A stretch of 64,000 nt of DNA from Enchytraeus crypticus (Eukaryota; Annelida; Clitellata; Enchytraeida; Enchytraeidae): positions 305,501 through 369,500 of the forward strand of contig CAJHZI010000447.1 in NCBI GenBank assembly GCA_905160935.1, given 5' to 3'. The first letter of the stretch is position 1. Each line of letters opens with the position of its first letter. Made by a program: the position numbers and the translations under genes. This document shows, in pieces, positions 9,366 through 21,600 of the stretch. The notes under the pieces were generated by a model. The model did no database searches. It was not told the origin of the DNA and was given only the letters and a program-made list of their open reading frames with translations.

Positions 9366-9690
9366 CTACGATTAAATATAAAAATATAATTTATAAAAAA
9401 ATGTCAATTCGTCTAAATATATAAACCACAAGTTAATGACCCCAACTCATCCACACCGCCATTATGAAGCGATCATTTGCGGCAAACTATCTTTCCAAGT
9501 CTTTACTAGGAATGCCAGCACTACGCAATAATTTGGTGAAACTAAAGTGAATAAATTAAAAATATATAAATGTTATTCAATTCAGTAGACACATAAAATT
9601 CAAGGAGCATATACCAACGGCAGATTGCATCATCGTAACACGGCGTATGAAACAAATATATTCTTATATATTTGTAATATTGTATACCGA
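9366..9690. other. No feature recognised
   Basis: AT-rich, no coherent frame or repeat. Confidence 0.3.
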
Positions 9691-9711
9691 CTTCTCCACT
9701 AGCTGGAGCCA

Positions 9712-9775
9712 ATGTCGCTGACATCGCTTTCGAGTGAGGACACTGACGTTAACCTTAGCTTTACCAGCTTTTTTT
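9712..9775 (+). mobile_element. SINE family A tail fragment
   Basis: GACATCGCTTTCGAGTGAGG and GACGTTAACCTTAGCTTTAC match the 3' half of family A. An antisense-looking head piece (TACCGACTTC...CTGGAGCC) sits directly before it, so the copy is rearranged. Confidence 0.6.
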
Positions 9776-9839
9776 TATAATGATTTCAATTAACATCAAC
9801 GCGAGTGCGCAAAAGAATAAAATAATTTTCAGTTAACCA

Positions 9840-10200
9840 ATAATTTCGTAATATAATAGTAACACACATTATAGCGCAACGATCAACTACGTTGATATCT
9901 GTTAATTTTAATACCACATACTCGACCGCGGATAAATATGAGCGGGGTTCAAATCCTGGGCTCGCCCGTCACTGACATCGCTTTCAAGTGATGAAACTGA
10001 CGTTAACATTTACCAGTTTTACTTAAATCCGTTAGGCATTTTGTCCAATTTCCGTATAACAAGTCCTGTGATTGTCCGAGATTTTACTCTCAGATCGGCG
10101 CGGCCGGGAATCGAACCTACGAGAGTTCAATTCGTCTCAAGATCTGTCATTTAAAACTTCGTGACGTTATCAACACATCTAACCACTACGCTATTGACAC
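9840..10200 (-). mobile_element. tRNA-derived SINE, family B, split by a family A SINE
   Basis: The minus strand carries the tRNA-like head at 10070-10200 (ATAGCGTAGTGGTTAGATG; B box GTTCGATTCCCGGCC), the middle to about 10020, and the tail at about 9840-9911 (GATCAACTACGTTGATATC on the plus strand). The two pieces are contiguous in undisturbed copies such as 35212-35452. Confidence 0.7.
9912..10020 (+). mobile_element. SINE family A inserted in SINE family B
   Basis: ACTCGACCGCGG, the B box GGGGTTCAAATCCTGGGC, GCTCGCCCGTCACTGACATC and the tail AACTGACGTTAACATTTACC match family A. It interrupts the family B sequence between AATACCACAT and AAATCCGTTAGGC. Confidence 0.7.
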
Positions 10201-11150
10201 ATCCAAATAACTAACGGCACATAAATAATTCTATAACAATTGCAGGAATGATCTGTAACCGATGAAACGTTGTTGTATAGCCTAACAAATAAGAAACCGA
10301 AAGATAAACCTCTGTGAGAACTAAAATGTGAAGGAATTAAATATGTGCATTCGTCATATGTTAAATTAAAAGAATAGAATATAAAGTTATCAGACCTACA
10401 CGTAGAGAAATCCATGACATTAAGCAAAGATATAATCTGACAAGCTGCAAGAGTCTGAGAGTTCTATGTGCAGGATGCGAAATGAAAAATATTAATTAAT
10501 TACCAATGCAGATTTGAAGTAGAACAGTTCTTGATGTTTTAACATCTGCTATCCTGCGATCTTGAGTTGGATAAACACAGAAGCAGATTTCACTTTAATT
10601 CTCAATATGCTACTTATTAAACCTCTCGGCTGTTGATCATAAATTGCATTAGAATACATTAATAGTAATAATAATAATAAGGATGATTTGAGACACACAA
10701 ATTGATAAATAAGGTTTAACTAAAGCTACATATATATGTACGATAGCACTTCAGCGACGATCAGGAGAATTCATTCACTGGTGTTCTTATAAGTCACATA
10801 GTCGAGCAGGAGCTGAGGCAGACGAAGTGACTGAAGTGATTCTATGAAGAGAAGATTGGCCGGTGAGATGCATCGCCTCACAGCCAAACGAGACAAGTGT
10901 AGCATTGATCTAGGGTTGTCTGTAACATACAAACATACACATACGCATTAATTAGACTCTTTGCCCGTAAACCAGTTATATATTATTCCCTACACCAACT
11001 GATCTGTTGTCGAACGATATGCCAACAAGCTCATCTGGATAATTCTTATGAATGTCAATCACAGTGTTCGCAGTCAATCACTATGTACATTAGTAATGAA
11101 GAATTTTCAGGAACAATATATAAACTATAATTCATAAGTTATGTATGCGG
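10201..11150. other. No gene recognised
   Basis: AT-rich intergenic sequence with a short (AAT)n run near 10666; no domain or paired repeat seen. Confidence 0.3.
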
Positions 11151-11164
11151 TATGTACGTGACAC

Positions 11165-11830
11165 GCGTACGAGAGATCCGAATCCATCTGGCAAACGATA
11201 ACAGTTCTGTATAGTACTCAAAGGACAAATAGAAAAGGTTACAAATTAGGAAGTTCTGGAGAGTCGGTAGAGATAGACAGCTGAAAAATATAATAATAAA
11301 TAGGAAAAAGAGTTGGATAGGACACATCCCACGGAGGAAGGTCTATTAATAGAGATCATACAAGATAGAATGGAAGGGAAAAGAGGCAGGGGCAGGCCGA
11401 GATTAGGTATGTTAACTGACTTGCCTTTAGGTAAAAAGATATCGGAAAGACGAAAGATCTCTTAAAAATTATAAGAAACATAAAGATAAAGATTGTAAAA
11501 ACTTTGGAATGATCCAAACATTTACATGGTGTAAAACGTGGACATTATGGAAGGAGGATGTCAAAAACTAGAAGCAATGGTGGTTACGAGGGAAGAAGGA
11601 AAACATTAGTTTGACTCATAAATATCGATGAAATTCTAGAGATTTGGTACAGATATACAGTCAACAAATGAGATACAATAGAAAGAGGAACTGGATAGGG
11701 CATATCATACAGGGAAGATGAGCTGTTGAAAAACCACAGCATTAATTTATTGAACAAGTTATGCCATAGACCTGCCATTAAGCAGTACACTGACAGAGGG
11801 AAACGAAACAATGTTACAGCAGTTTCACAT
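11165..11830 (+). pseudogene. LINE (family D) C-terminal remnants, two overlapping pieces
   Basis: Plus-strand translations give fragments such as RKKSWIGHIPRRK and KGKRGRGRPRLGML (11300-11410), then KNIKIKIVKTL and RRNWIGHI-like pieces (11480-11710). These match the C-terminal tail of the LINEs at 28170-29140 and 31060-31800. The order suggests two partial copies end to end. Heavily degraded. Confidence 0.6.
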
Positions 11831-11860
11831 GCTACTGAGATGATTACATATTTATAAATT

Positions 11861-12604
11861 TTATATATTCTCTTTTGAATATAAAACTATTCTCTTGTGT
11901 AGTTTGTTTCTACGAGATAAATGAGCAGAGGATGGATTACCTGTGAGAGCCAGGATTTCATTTCTCTCGCTATCAGAGTCCAGATAGGCTAGTACACGCT
12001 CACTGGGCCTCACGGAGCCTGAGTACTGGAGCAGCTTGAGCAAAGCCTGCCTCACCGACATGCCTCGTCGCGTCATGTTGTAGCGCGCCACCGCCACGCT
12101 CAGCCAGAACGGCACGGGTGAGGGTGGGGAGTCAAACTCCTGCTCGTAGTCGCCACTCTCTTCCATCGAGTACTGGTCGAGCGTGCTCCAGTGGATCACC
12201 CTCGTCATCTGGTGGCGGATCTCACTCTCAGACAGCTCTGAACGTCTGCGCACGTTGTCCCCGTGGAACAGAGAGTCGACTTCGGCTCCAGCTTGCAGTA
12301 CGAACTCCAGGGCGCTCCACTTGGACAAGCACGTCAGAACGACGAGGTTGCCCACGATGTTGGGATGGTAGAGGTTCACGGAGGCACCACGCTCTACAAG
12401 CAGCCGCGGTAGTTCAAGGTCACGGTGACACGTGTCAAGCGCTGCTAGCAGAGGCGGGAGCTCATTGGCTGAGCGAGGATTGATGTAAGCTCCTGCGTCC
12501 AGTAGGGTGCGAGCATGAGACACCGGCAGCCTGTTCATCGCCAGACGACTTAGTGCTGTCTTACGCTCACTGAAGCGAATCACATGACGAAAGTATTCCA
12601 GGTT
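11861..12604 (-). CDS. ASB-like gene, terminal exon 7
   Basis: 744 nt including the TAA stop, phase 0. Acceptor CTAATAG. Ankyrin units (KTALSRLAMN, PPLLAALDTCHRDLELPRLL, LVVLTCLSKWSALEFVLQAG) are followed by the family's spacer and LLKLLQYSGSVRPSERVLAY, then the SOCS-box-like end GNPSSAHLSRRNKLHKRI. The canonical LCR of SOCS boxes is replaced by LSR, so Elongin C binding may be altered. This exon is GC-richer than its surroundings. Confidence 0.88.
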   Translation of the reverse strand, partial: NLEYFRHVIRFSERKTALSRLAMNRLPVSHARTLLDAGAYINPRSANELPPLLAALDTCHRDLELPRLLVERGASVNLYHPNIVGNLVVLTCLSKWSALEFVLQAGAEVDSLFHGDNVRRRSELSESEIRHQMTRVIHWSTLDQYSMEESGDYEQEFDSPPSPVPFWLSVAVARYNMTRRGMSVRQALLKLLQYSGSVRPSERVLAYLDSDSERNEILALTGNPSSAHLSRRNKLHKRIVLYSKENI

Positions 12605-15600
12605 CTATTAGACAGAAATATGATACATCACGCGACTGCTAGTATACCGATGTGCTTCAATCATCAAAGTAATGATTAATCGTACAAAGCTAAAAGTTAT
12701 GGGAAAACAATGTAAAACTAATAATGCTTATCAATTTTTTACAATTAAGATATCAATCAAAAGCATTACTGAAAAACATTTCATGAGAATTTATTTGCCA
12801 TTGCTGTCTGTTTGATACAATTAGAAGACTAGACAAATGATATATTCTAATGATTTGTCTCAATTAATTTTATGAAAACTGATTTATTGTAATTAAAATT
12901 CTCCTTAAGGATTAAAATACGACTGAAATATTAAAATAAATAGAGAAAATATGACAAGCCATGTTAATAAAAACACCATCTAACAGACAGGAATAAACAT
13001 CAGTGATCACACTGACACGTCACATGAATTAGAGTTTATATTAGAACTGGTTATCATCAGCATCTAACCTTAAATCCCAGTATAACTAAGGTCGAGATAC
13101 GAATAGACCTTTTCCAATCCTCTCTGTCCCACACCAAATCCATATTCACCCTCAATCCTTTAATTTCCAATGCCTCTCTCACGTTTTCCAACATCTCGCT
13201 TACTTTCTCCACAATATCTCCAATTATCACCAGATCATCTGCAAATAGCATGCACCACGGGGCCTCCTTAATAACTTAATTTGAGGAAACTGACGTTAAC
13301 ATTAGCTTTACCAGTTCTTTTTCCAATTTGAGCTTGATCAATACTTGGTCACAGGAAAGAGTTTCCAAAGTAGAAATTAAAGTATTCCAACGCAGTTACT
13401 GTTAGGCAGTATTCAGTGTTCCTATTTTAGAATTTGAGTCTTGACACATTAATTGATTAGAGCAACGTTTTAAATTTTCCTTGGTTTGATATGATATACG
13501 ATTATTTTAGTTATACACTTTACACGATCGAGTGATATTTCTTATATATTAGAAGGACAGACAATTTAAATGAACTTTTTTCCGTTGATATCAATTATTC
13601 GGATATTTCCTTATTTTCTTAAACTATTTGTATAAATATCTAGTTAGCATTTTATTTTAAATTAAAATGATTAAATATTAACTACAGGAGTTTGTCTGCA
13701 AATCCGTAGAAAAGATCGGGGTCATTAAGAATAATTTAGTTTAATGTACGAGGTCAGAGGTGAGCTACAAATTCAATGAATAGTTTAGAATATTTAAGGA
13801 TTTGGCATTTGTTTTGTGTCTCTGAGTCTGCTGTGACTAGACACACTCTGACACTATCGCATTTGTTGCGTATCACACATATACACACCTGGTGACATTA
13901 TGACTCTGTTTTGTATGACATGTGTACACATCTGATGACATTATGTTCTGCTGTGCATCACAAGTGTATAACTCTAATGTGTATCACATGTGTACAACTC
14001 TGTTGTGTATCACACGTGTAAAACTCTGCTGCGTATAACACGTGTACACACTTGAGGACAGGACAACTCTGTTGTGTACAACAAGTGTACAACTCTGTTG
14101 TGTATCACACGTGTACAACTCTGTTGTGTATCACACGTGTACAACTCTATTGTGTATAACACATGTACAGATTTATGTATCATACATGCACAACTCTGTT
14201 GTGTATAAGACGTGCACAACTCTGTTGTGTATAGCATGTGTACACACTTGTTGTGTATCACAGATGTACACACTTGAGGACAGTACAACTCTGTTGTGTA
14301 TCACACATGCCCAACTCTGTTGTGTATCACACGTGTACAACTCTGTTGTGTATCACACGTGTACAACTCTGTTTTGTATAACACGTGCACAACTCTGTTG
14401 TGTAAAGTAGTCTGTTGTGTTGTGTATAGGACGTGCACAAATCTGTTGTGTATCACACGTACCCAACTCTGTTGTGTATCACACGTGTACAACTCTGATG
14501 TGTATCACACGTGTACAACTCTGTTGTGTATCACACGTGTACAACTCTGTTTTGTATAACATGTGCACAACTCTGTTGTGTAAAGTAGTCTGTTGTGCTG
14601 TGTATAGGATGTGCACAAATCTGCTGTGTATCACACGTGTACACACCTGAGGACAGTACAACTCTGTTGTGTATAACACGTGTACAACTCTGTTGTGTAT
14701 AACACGTGTACACACTTGTTGTGTATCGCACCTGAGGACAGTAGGACTCGGGGTCGCTATCACACGTGTAGCGCTCGTTGACATCCAGGCCGCAGTCTAT
14801 GAGACACTGCAGCAGCTCGCTGTCTCCATTCAGAGCGTGATGAAACGGGTTGAGAGAACAGCTCAGCAGCAGATTCCTGTCAGTCACCGAGAGCAGAACC
14901 TTTACGCATCTACTCGCAATACAGTAACATTACTATCAGGTGTACCCATTAATTTATAAATTACTATTAATTTACTCTATAGGCTACTTATGCCTAATTA
15001 GTATTCGTTTATCGCAATGATATTGGACCAAACCTAGAAATCCTACACAGCTAGAAATTCACATGCAGACACATACAGAGAAGCACAGGTACGTAATTCA
15101 AGTCAATAATATCAAACATAAATTTTAATTGTCTACCACTGTAAGTACTCATATTTTGCTACCTAGTGAAGATATTTAAGCAAAAATAAAGTATGTAGAC
15201 GCGAATTTTAGGCTGCAATTGTTTATAGTTCTTATTACGAGAGGCGTTCCAAAAGTAAAATGACTGACTTAATTATAAAATATCGAGAAGTCATAATAAA
15301 ATAACAATTTCCAGAAATAAGTACCTACATTTGTCCTCTGTTTTTTGACAGTCTCCTTCAGCAGCAATGTATTTCTGCTAACGTGGTATCAGCTTAAAGC
15401 TGCCCCTCTGATAGAATTATAGCACAACCATGAAGTAGAAACTATCTGTACATCAATGATGCTGGCATAATTGTTTCTTTCAGTCCTTTCTTCATCATGC
15501 CGAACAAATGAAAGTCTTATGGTGCAGGACCAGGACTGTATGACTGATGCGCAGAGTAGTCCATCCAAGCTTTTGTAGAATGTGTTCATAAGTATTCATT

Positions 15601-18600
15601 GAGGAGCAGAACTGAACGCATGTAAACCTTGTCTCTTCCTTCGGATGTTACGCTTCAACCTTTTAAGTGCTGTGATGTTTCCATCCGCATTAATTGTCTA
15701 TCTATTTGGGAGAATATCAATAATCAACACACCTGAAGCTTCTCAGAATACAGTTGCCGTGCCCTTCTTAATGAGTGGGGCAGCCTCAAACTTCCACGGT
15801 GATGGTGATTTGACATGCCTCCATTGCTTGCATTGCTGTTTATTCTCTGGTTCACACAGATATATCAAGGTCTCATCATCAATTATAACAGACACAGACG
15901 TTGCTCATGCCCTTACCTACCGTGTCCTACCGTGTGAAAAGATCTTAGCAAATGCTGAGCCTCATCTCCACGCGCAGAGATTACACAGTCATTAGTGTCA
16001 TACAGGCTACGTGCGCAAGGCGGCCTAGCGACTTCACCATCCAAGTTAGTGTAAATATTATTGCTGCTTTGGATAGATTTGGATAGGAACAATATAGCTA
16101 CAATGTACTGCCAATTATCATATTTTTATTTCTGGTGGTTATATATTGCTCTTTACAAGAAAACAGGGTTGCGATAATTGATTTAGATCGATCAAATGAA
16201 ATTGAACGATTTTAATCTATTTAAATCTTGATATTTTAACTTTTAATTTTTATTCTCGACAAAACACAACAATACAGCAACATCAACAAGCAAACATAGC
16301 AAAAGAGAGAAATTAAGCAAAAGATTTATTGCATTTATTTCAAATCTCAGATTATATCTGAGATTAAAATTATAATAAACATCACAAAAGGTCCATCATA
16401 GATACACTTTGTGAGGAAAATACTTCAGAATAGAAATCAAATTGACAATATTATTTCAAACATTGTCAATTATTTAGGAATTAAGAAAAGTTCTGAAGAA
16501 CTGTTGCAATGGCTGAAACAAATAGCAGTAGCTTTGGATTCCGTGCAGAAGGACAGCTGCGGTATAGCAGATGCAGTAAAATTATGGAAAAAGCTTAAAA
16601 CAGAGTTTGCCCTAGATACAGATACACATAAGAAATTGAAGAAGCGCTTTGATCAGGCCTTGACACTGTCATATTTTCTAGCTAATATCATTCACCCAAA
16701 ATATCAAGGACATTGACCATAGAAGAGTACGAAACTGCGATGTATCATCAAACTATATTGAACCTATTCCTGATAGTCAATTTCAAAGCTGAAGCACATC
16801 CATTTCAGCAATACACAAGTAAGTATCAAGAGAAGGAGGAGATTTAGAATGCTTCTCCCTTGGACTGGTGAAAGTTCAGGCCGATAGACTTAATCCAGAT
16901 AAAAATTTATTTGTAGTTCAACTAATTTTAGCAACAGCCTCCTCTGCTGGAGTCGAGGGAGTTTTCTCTTCAATTTGACATGTTCACTCCAAACTTGGAA
17001 ATAGACTTCATATTAAAATATAGGCTGTGAAGCTTGTATTCCTGTTCAAATTTCTCAACAAGAGATTGCTCCAAGCAGCTGATGGTGATGATAGTGACTT
17101 GTAGTGAGCCACTGATGATAACAACTCATTAACGTTGAGAACCAAACGACAAGAAGCAAAGACAGCGTACAAATAGATTCAAATGTAAGGAGTATTTTTA
17201 CTGAAACAAGGCCTGTAATGGTCCGAATACATACAGTAACACATTAATTTAACTTGCAGTAGATTCTGTTTTAAGGTAAAAAATGTTATTAAGCGATGAT
17301 TTTAAATTTCTTAACAGTGTGATTACCCTGAAACATTAGAAACAGTTATTTGAACTTATTTGCTATGGTAAACAATACATTAATTTTGTTAACCTTCATA
17401 AAAAAGTGTTAAATTTTTTTATTGCAAAATTTAATACTGTATGGTTTTATCAGATTGTATAATATAAGATTGATAATTATTAACTAACCTTTATTAAGTA
17501 AGGCTATATTCTGACTTTAATTAAAAAAACAATCTATTAAATCATAAACCTATTTACGTAAAAAAAATCGGAATTGAAAAAAAATCAGACTTAAATTTAA
17601 AAAAACATAAAATGCCTTTTTATACAAAATCATGAATTCATCAACCCAACAGGAAAGTCTCGTTACTTTTGTAATGCCCTTTGTAATATGCTTTTGGCAC
17701 ATATTGCAATACTGCGTCAACTGCAAGCCACAAGTTTTCAAGGTATGAGGGAGAGAAAGAGAAAAATGTTTAGTTTAAAAAAACACTCAAATATGCAATA
17801 ATACATACTAGGCCGTCAAAGAGGTTATAAACACCTACCTAGTTGACCACCCATCATGTATACAAAAATACAAACTAAAAAAATAATATGCAAATTAAAA
17901 TTTGAAAAAAAGCAAAAAATACATATATCGACTCAAAGAATATAACGTGGGTTACGGGGCATGAACAGGGTTTAAACTAGCAAAGAATCTCCAATGAACC
18001 TGGGAATGGCCAGGGATTGATCATGATTCATCAAAATACACCGCTACCAAGTGTGCCCATACACGGCACAATGAATACATCAGAATAGCATTCTCACCCC
18101 ACAGAGCCACAAACACAACTACTAGGGGAATGTAACTAAGACCTGAGTCGACTGTATGACTTACTGCACATGACTGAACTCCAGGGCAGCATGGAGTGGT
18201 AGCGCAATGGGCTCAAGGGTTGTAGAGATATTGGGATCAGCTCTGTATTTGAGTAGCATCGTCAAACACATCACGTTTCCTCTCTGAGCTGCCATAAAGA
18301 CCGGCGAGACTCCATCACTGGTTGTCTGGTTCACTAAGCTCAAATCACCTGTCAAATAATAATCAAACCAATAAATCAAATCAATCAATCAGCCAATAGT
18401 TATATAAATCAAATTAGACAATAAATCATATTATAAATCTTATTATAAATATTGGATACATTTCGTTTCTTTTGAACGGTCTGTAAGCACTAAAAATCGT
18501 GTTTTATTTTAAATATAATTCATACCAGTGGAATTAAAAACATCAAATTCTATCCCTCTATTAAAATCTTATCTCTGATCCCGGCTTGTTGATAAATACT

Positions 18601-21600
18601 AATATTTTTGTATTTTTTCATCAAATCAGAATTTTCGCAGTAATGTCTCCAACCATTAAACTTAATTTTGGCGTTATCTTCACCTTCTTTATACTATTGA
18701 CTAATTGCATATTGCTAAGTGATACTATAGTATACATGCATTTCTTGTGATATTTTAAGTAAGCTGTAGTTAATGTTAATAAGATTAATCTTATAATACA
18801 TACTAACAGAACTATCCAACTCTTTCATAGTATCACATTATTCTCGATTTATTCCTGTTCTCAATTCATTTTTTCTTCTTCTTAGAAGTACAGCCATGGG
18901 TAATGTCCTATCTTTAAAAGTTATCTCTATTAGACATTTTTTTCATCTGCAAGATTATAAATCGGTGTTTAATAATATGGTCTTTAGGTTCTTATATAAT
19001 TTCTTGTTAACACAGTTTAATAACTAAATATATAATCAATTTCTCTAGTAGTTAAAGCATACCTATGAGTTCAATTTGTTCAGTTAGACAGAAGGATTTA
19101 GATGAATATACATGAAAATACATGAATATACATCAAGGTTTGTATCTTTTTTTCCTTTACGGTCTCTATGTATAGAGGTATGGAATTACGTCAAAAACTG
19201 GTGTTACAAGTCTTTGTGACTTCCTTAACCAGTATAATTATGTTTAAGTTAATCTTAAACCTACCATTAGATAGGGCAGAAAAGAATAAAGACAGTACAA
19301 ACAGAAGAGGATATTGACAATAAACTGACATCAAGTTATAGAGCGTTCAGCGAAGCCTCAACCCTCTTGTGTGCCCGTCATACTATAATACCCGCATTAA
19401 CTAACTTTTCTTTAATCAATTGATCACTTACGCATCTGTTGTTGTGTAAACTATTGTTCAGAATTTTTGGTATTCTCTAAAAAATGTTACATGGTTATTT
19501 ACTACAAGGTCAACCGCCAAAATTATGTCGGTCAGCCAATCACAGTGCTGTCCTGCAGGCTGATCAACCAATCAGCTTACTTCATTAACAAAGCCAGAAT
19601 ATTATTTCTTAATCAGTGGTGCACCTAATCAACTGTTTAAACGCCCAAAAACAGGTACGCAGCTATGCCTTACTTTACACATCGATTCAAGCTTGCAGAA
19701 TATCAAATTGTGACTACTCAGTAGTTTACGCAACTGTTGAGGTTTACACACTTGATTATCTCAGTAGTACATATGATCATAACTGTACCACTGCATACCA
19801 ATCTTGCTGCAATGTTCTAGAATAGCCTCAGCACAGACGATATGATCCAAGTCTACAGCGAGCAGCAGCGCAGTCAGGCCGCTGTCACAGCATAGCTTAA
19901 CATTGGCTCCGGCGCTCAGAAGCACGTCCACGACAGCTGCGTGATTGTGCCGCACAGCTGCATGCAGTGGGGTGTCCATGCAATAGTTCTGCTTATCAAC
20001 ATCCGCAGCGTGGTCCAGCAGCAGCGTAACCAGCTCTGTCAGGCCTCCACTAGCAGCTGTTGCACAACGTTAACAGATGTCACATAACATTAACAGCTGT
20101 CATAACATTAACAGTTGTCACACATAAACAGCAGTTACATAACAATGACAGTTGTCATACATTAACAGCAGTTACATAGCATTAACAAAGTTCTGTCAAA
20201 TACAAGAACTGCTACTGCATAACAACACATCAACTACTGTCACATAACAATGCATCAGCTACTGTCACATAACAACACAGCAGTTACTGTCACATAACAA
20301 GATATACGTCAGATGTAACACACACTGCTGTCAGACAAAACAATAGACTTCTATAACACAATAACACATAAAAACAGTCACATACTAACACATCAACTAC
20401 TGTCCTAAAACACATAAAATAACTGTCAAAAATACTCCAACAGCTTTCAGTAACATCGATATCAGCTTTCATAAAACATATAAAAACTGCATAACAATTA
20501 CAACACACCAACAACTGTCTTTCAACATACATCTACTGCTTTTAAATCTCAAAAAGTTTTGCTGTCGCATAACATATGTCACAACTGTCATATACTTAAG
20601 CATGAAATGCTACTACATACATTATGCAACAACAGCTGTCACATGACATTAAACAACAGGTGCAACATAGAACACATATCAGCTACTGTCACACAACACG
20701 CATCTATGGATGTTAACATTTTATAAGTCAACCGCTGTCACATCACACATATCAACAGTTATCACATACTGTACAGCCACACCAGTCACACAATATATAC
20801 ATAAACAGCTGTCACATAACACATATCAACAGTTATCACATAACGTACAGCCACACCAGTCACACAACACGTACATAAACCGCTGTCACATAACACATAT
20901 CAACAGTTATCATATAATGTACAGCCAAACCAGTCACATAACATGTAGTTAAACAGCTGTCACAACACATATCAATGTTGATGTAAGCTGTTGATGAGAG
21001 TGACGCTACCTGACATCTGATGTGTCGTTGTGTGACAGCTGTGAATGTATGCTTTGTTACACGTGAAGGATGTCAGTTATTACTGTGATTGACAGCAGCT
21101 TGTGTAAGTGCTGTACATGATGGGCGTTGATACTGTTAAGCTTTATGTTAAGATTTAAATTACTATATAACCATTACTTAATAGAACAGAGCGTCACAAT
21201 GTCCATGGCTGAAACATGGTAATATATACAGCAAACAGCTGTCATAGCAAGACATCATCAGTTATCACCAAACAACAAAACATACAATACAAATGAAGAT
21301 TTACTGTCCGGTTCCTCAGCCATATACGATGTTTAGAATACAGTCAGCACTGCAAAATCAGCTTAGCAACAGTCAGCTTAGAAGCAGTCAGTATAACAAC
21401 AGTCAGTATAATTAGTCAGCATAGCAACAGTCAGCATAGCAACAGTCAGCACTACAACAGTCAGCATAAAAACAGTCAGCACTACAACAGTCAGCATAGA
21501 AACAGTTAGCATGGCAACAGTCAGCACTGCACCAGTCAGCATAGCAACAGTGAGCACTGCAACAGTCAGTATAACAACAGTTAGCATAGCAACAATGAAC

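Noticed and set aside
13900..14735. CRISPR-like array
   Set aside because: Units are contiguous and nearly identical with no unique spacers, and the context is eukaryotic.
14010..14790. Several overlapping 60-120 codon frames rich in CVSHVYNS/VIHNRVVH
   Set aside because: They are all translations of the 26-bp minisatellite, which lacks stops in several frames; only the ASB exon at 14732-14909 is real.
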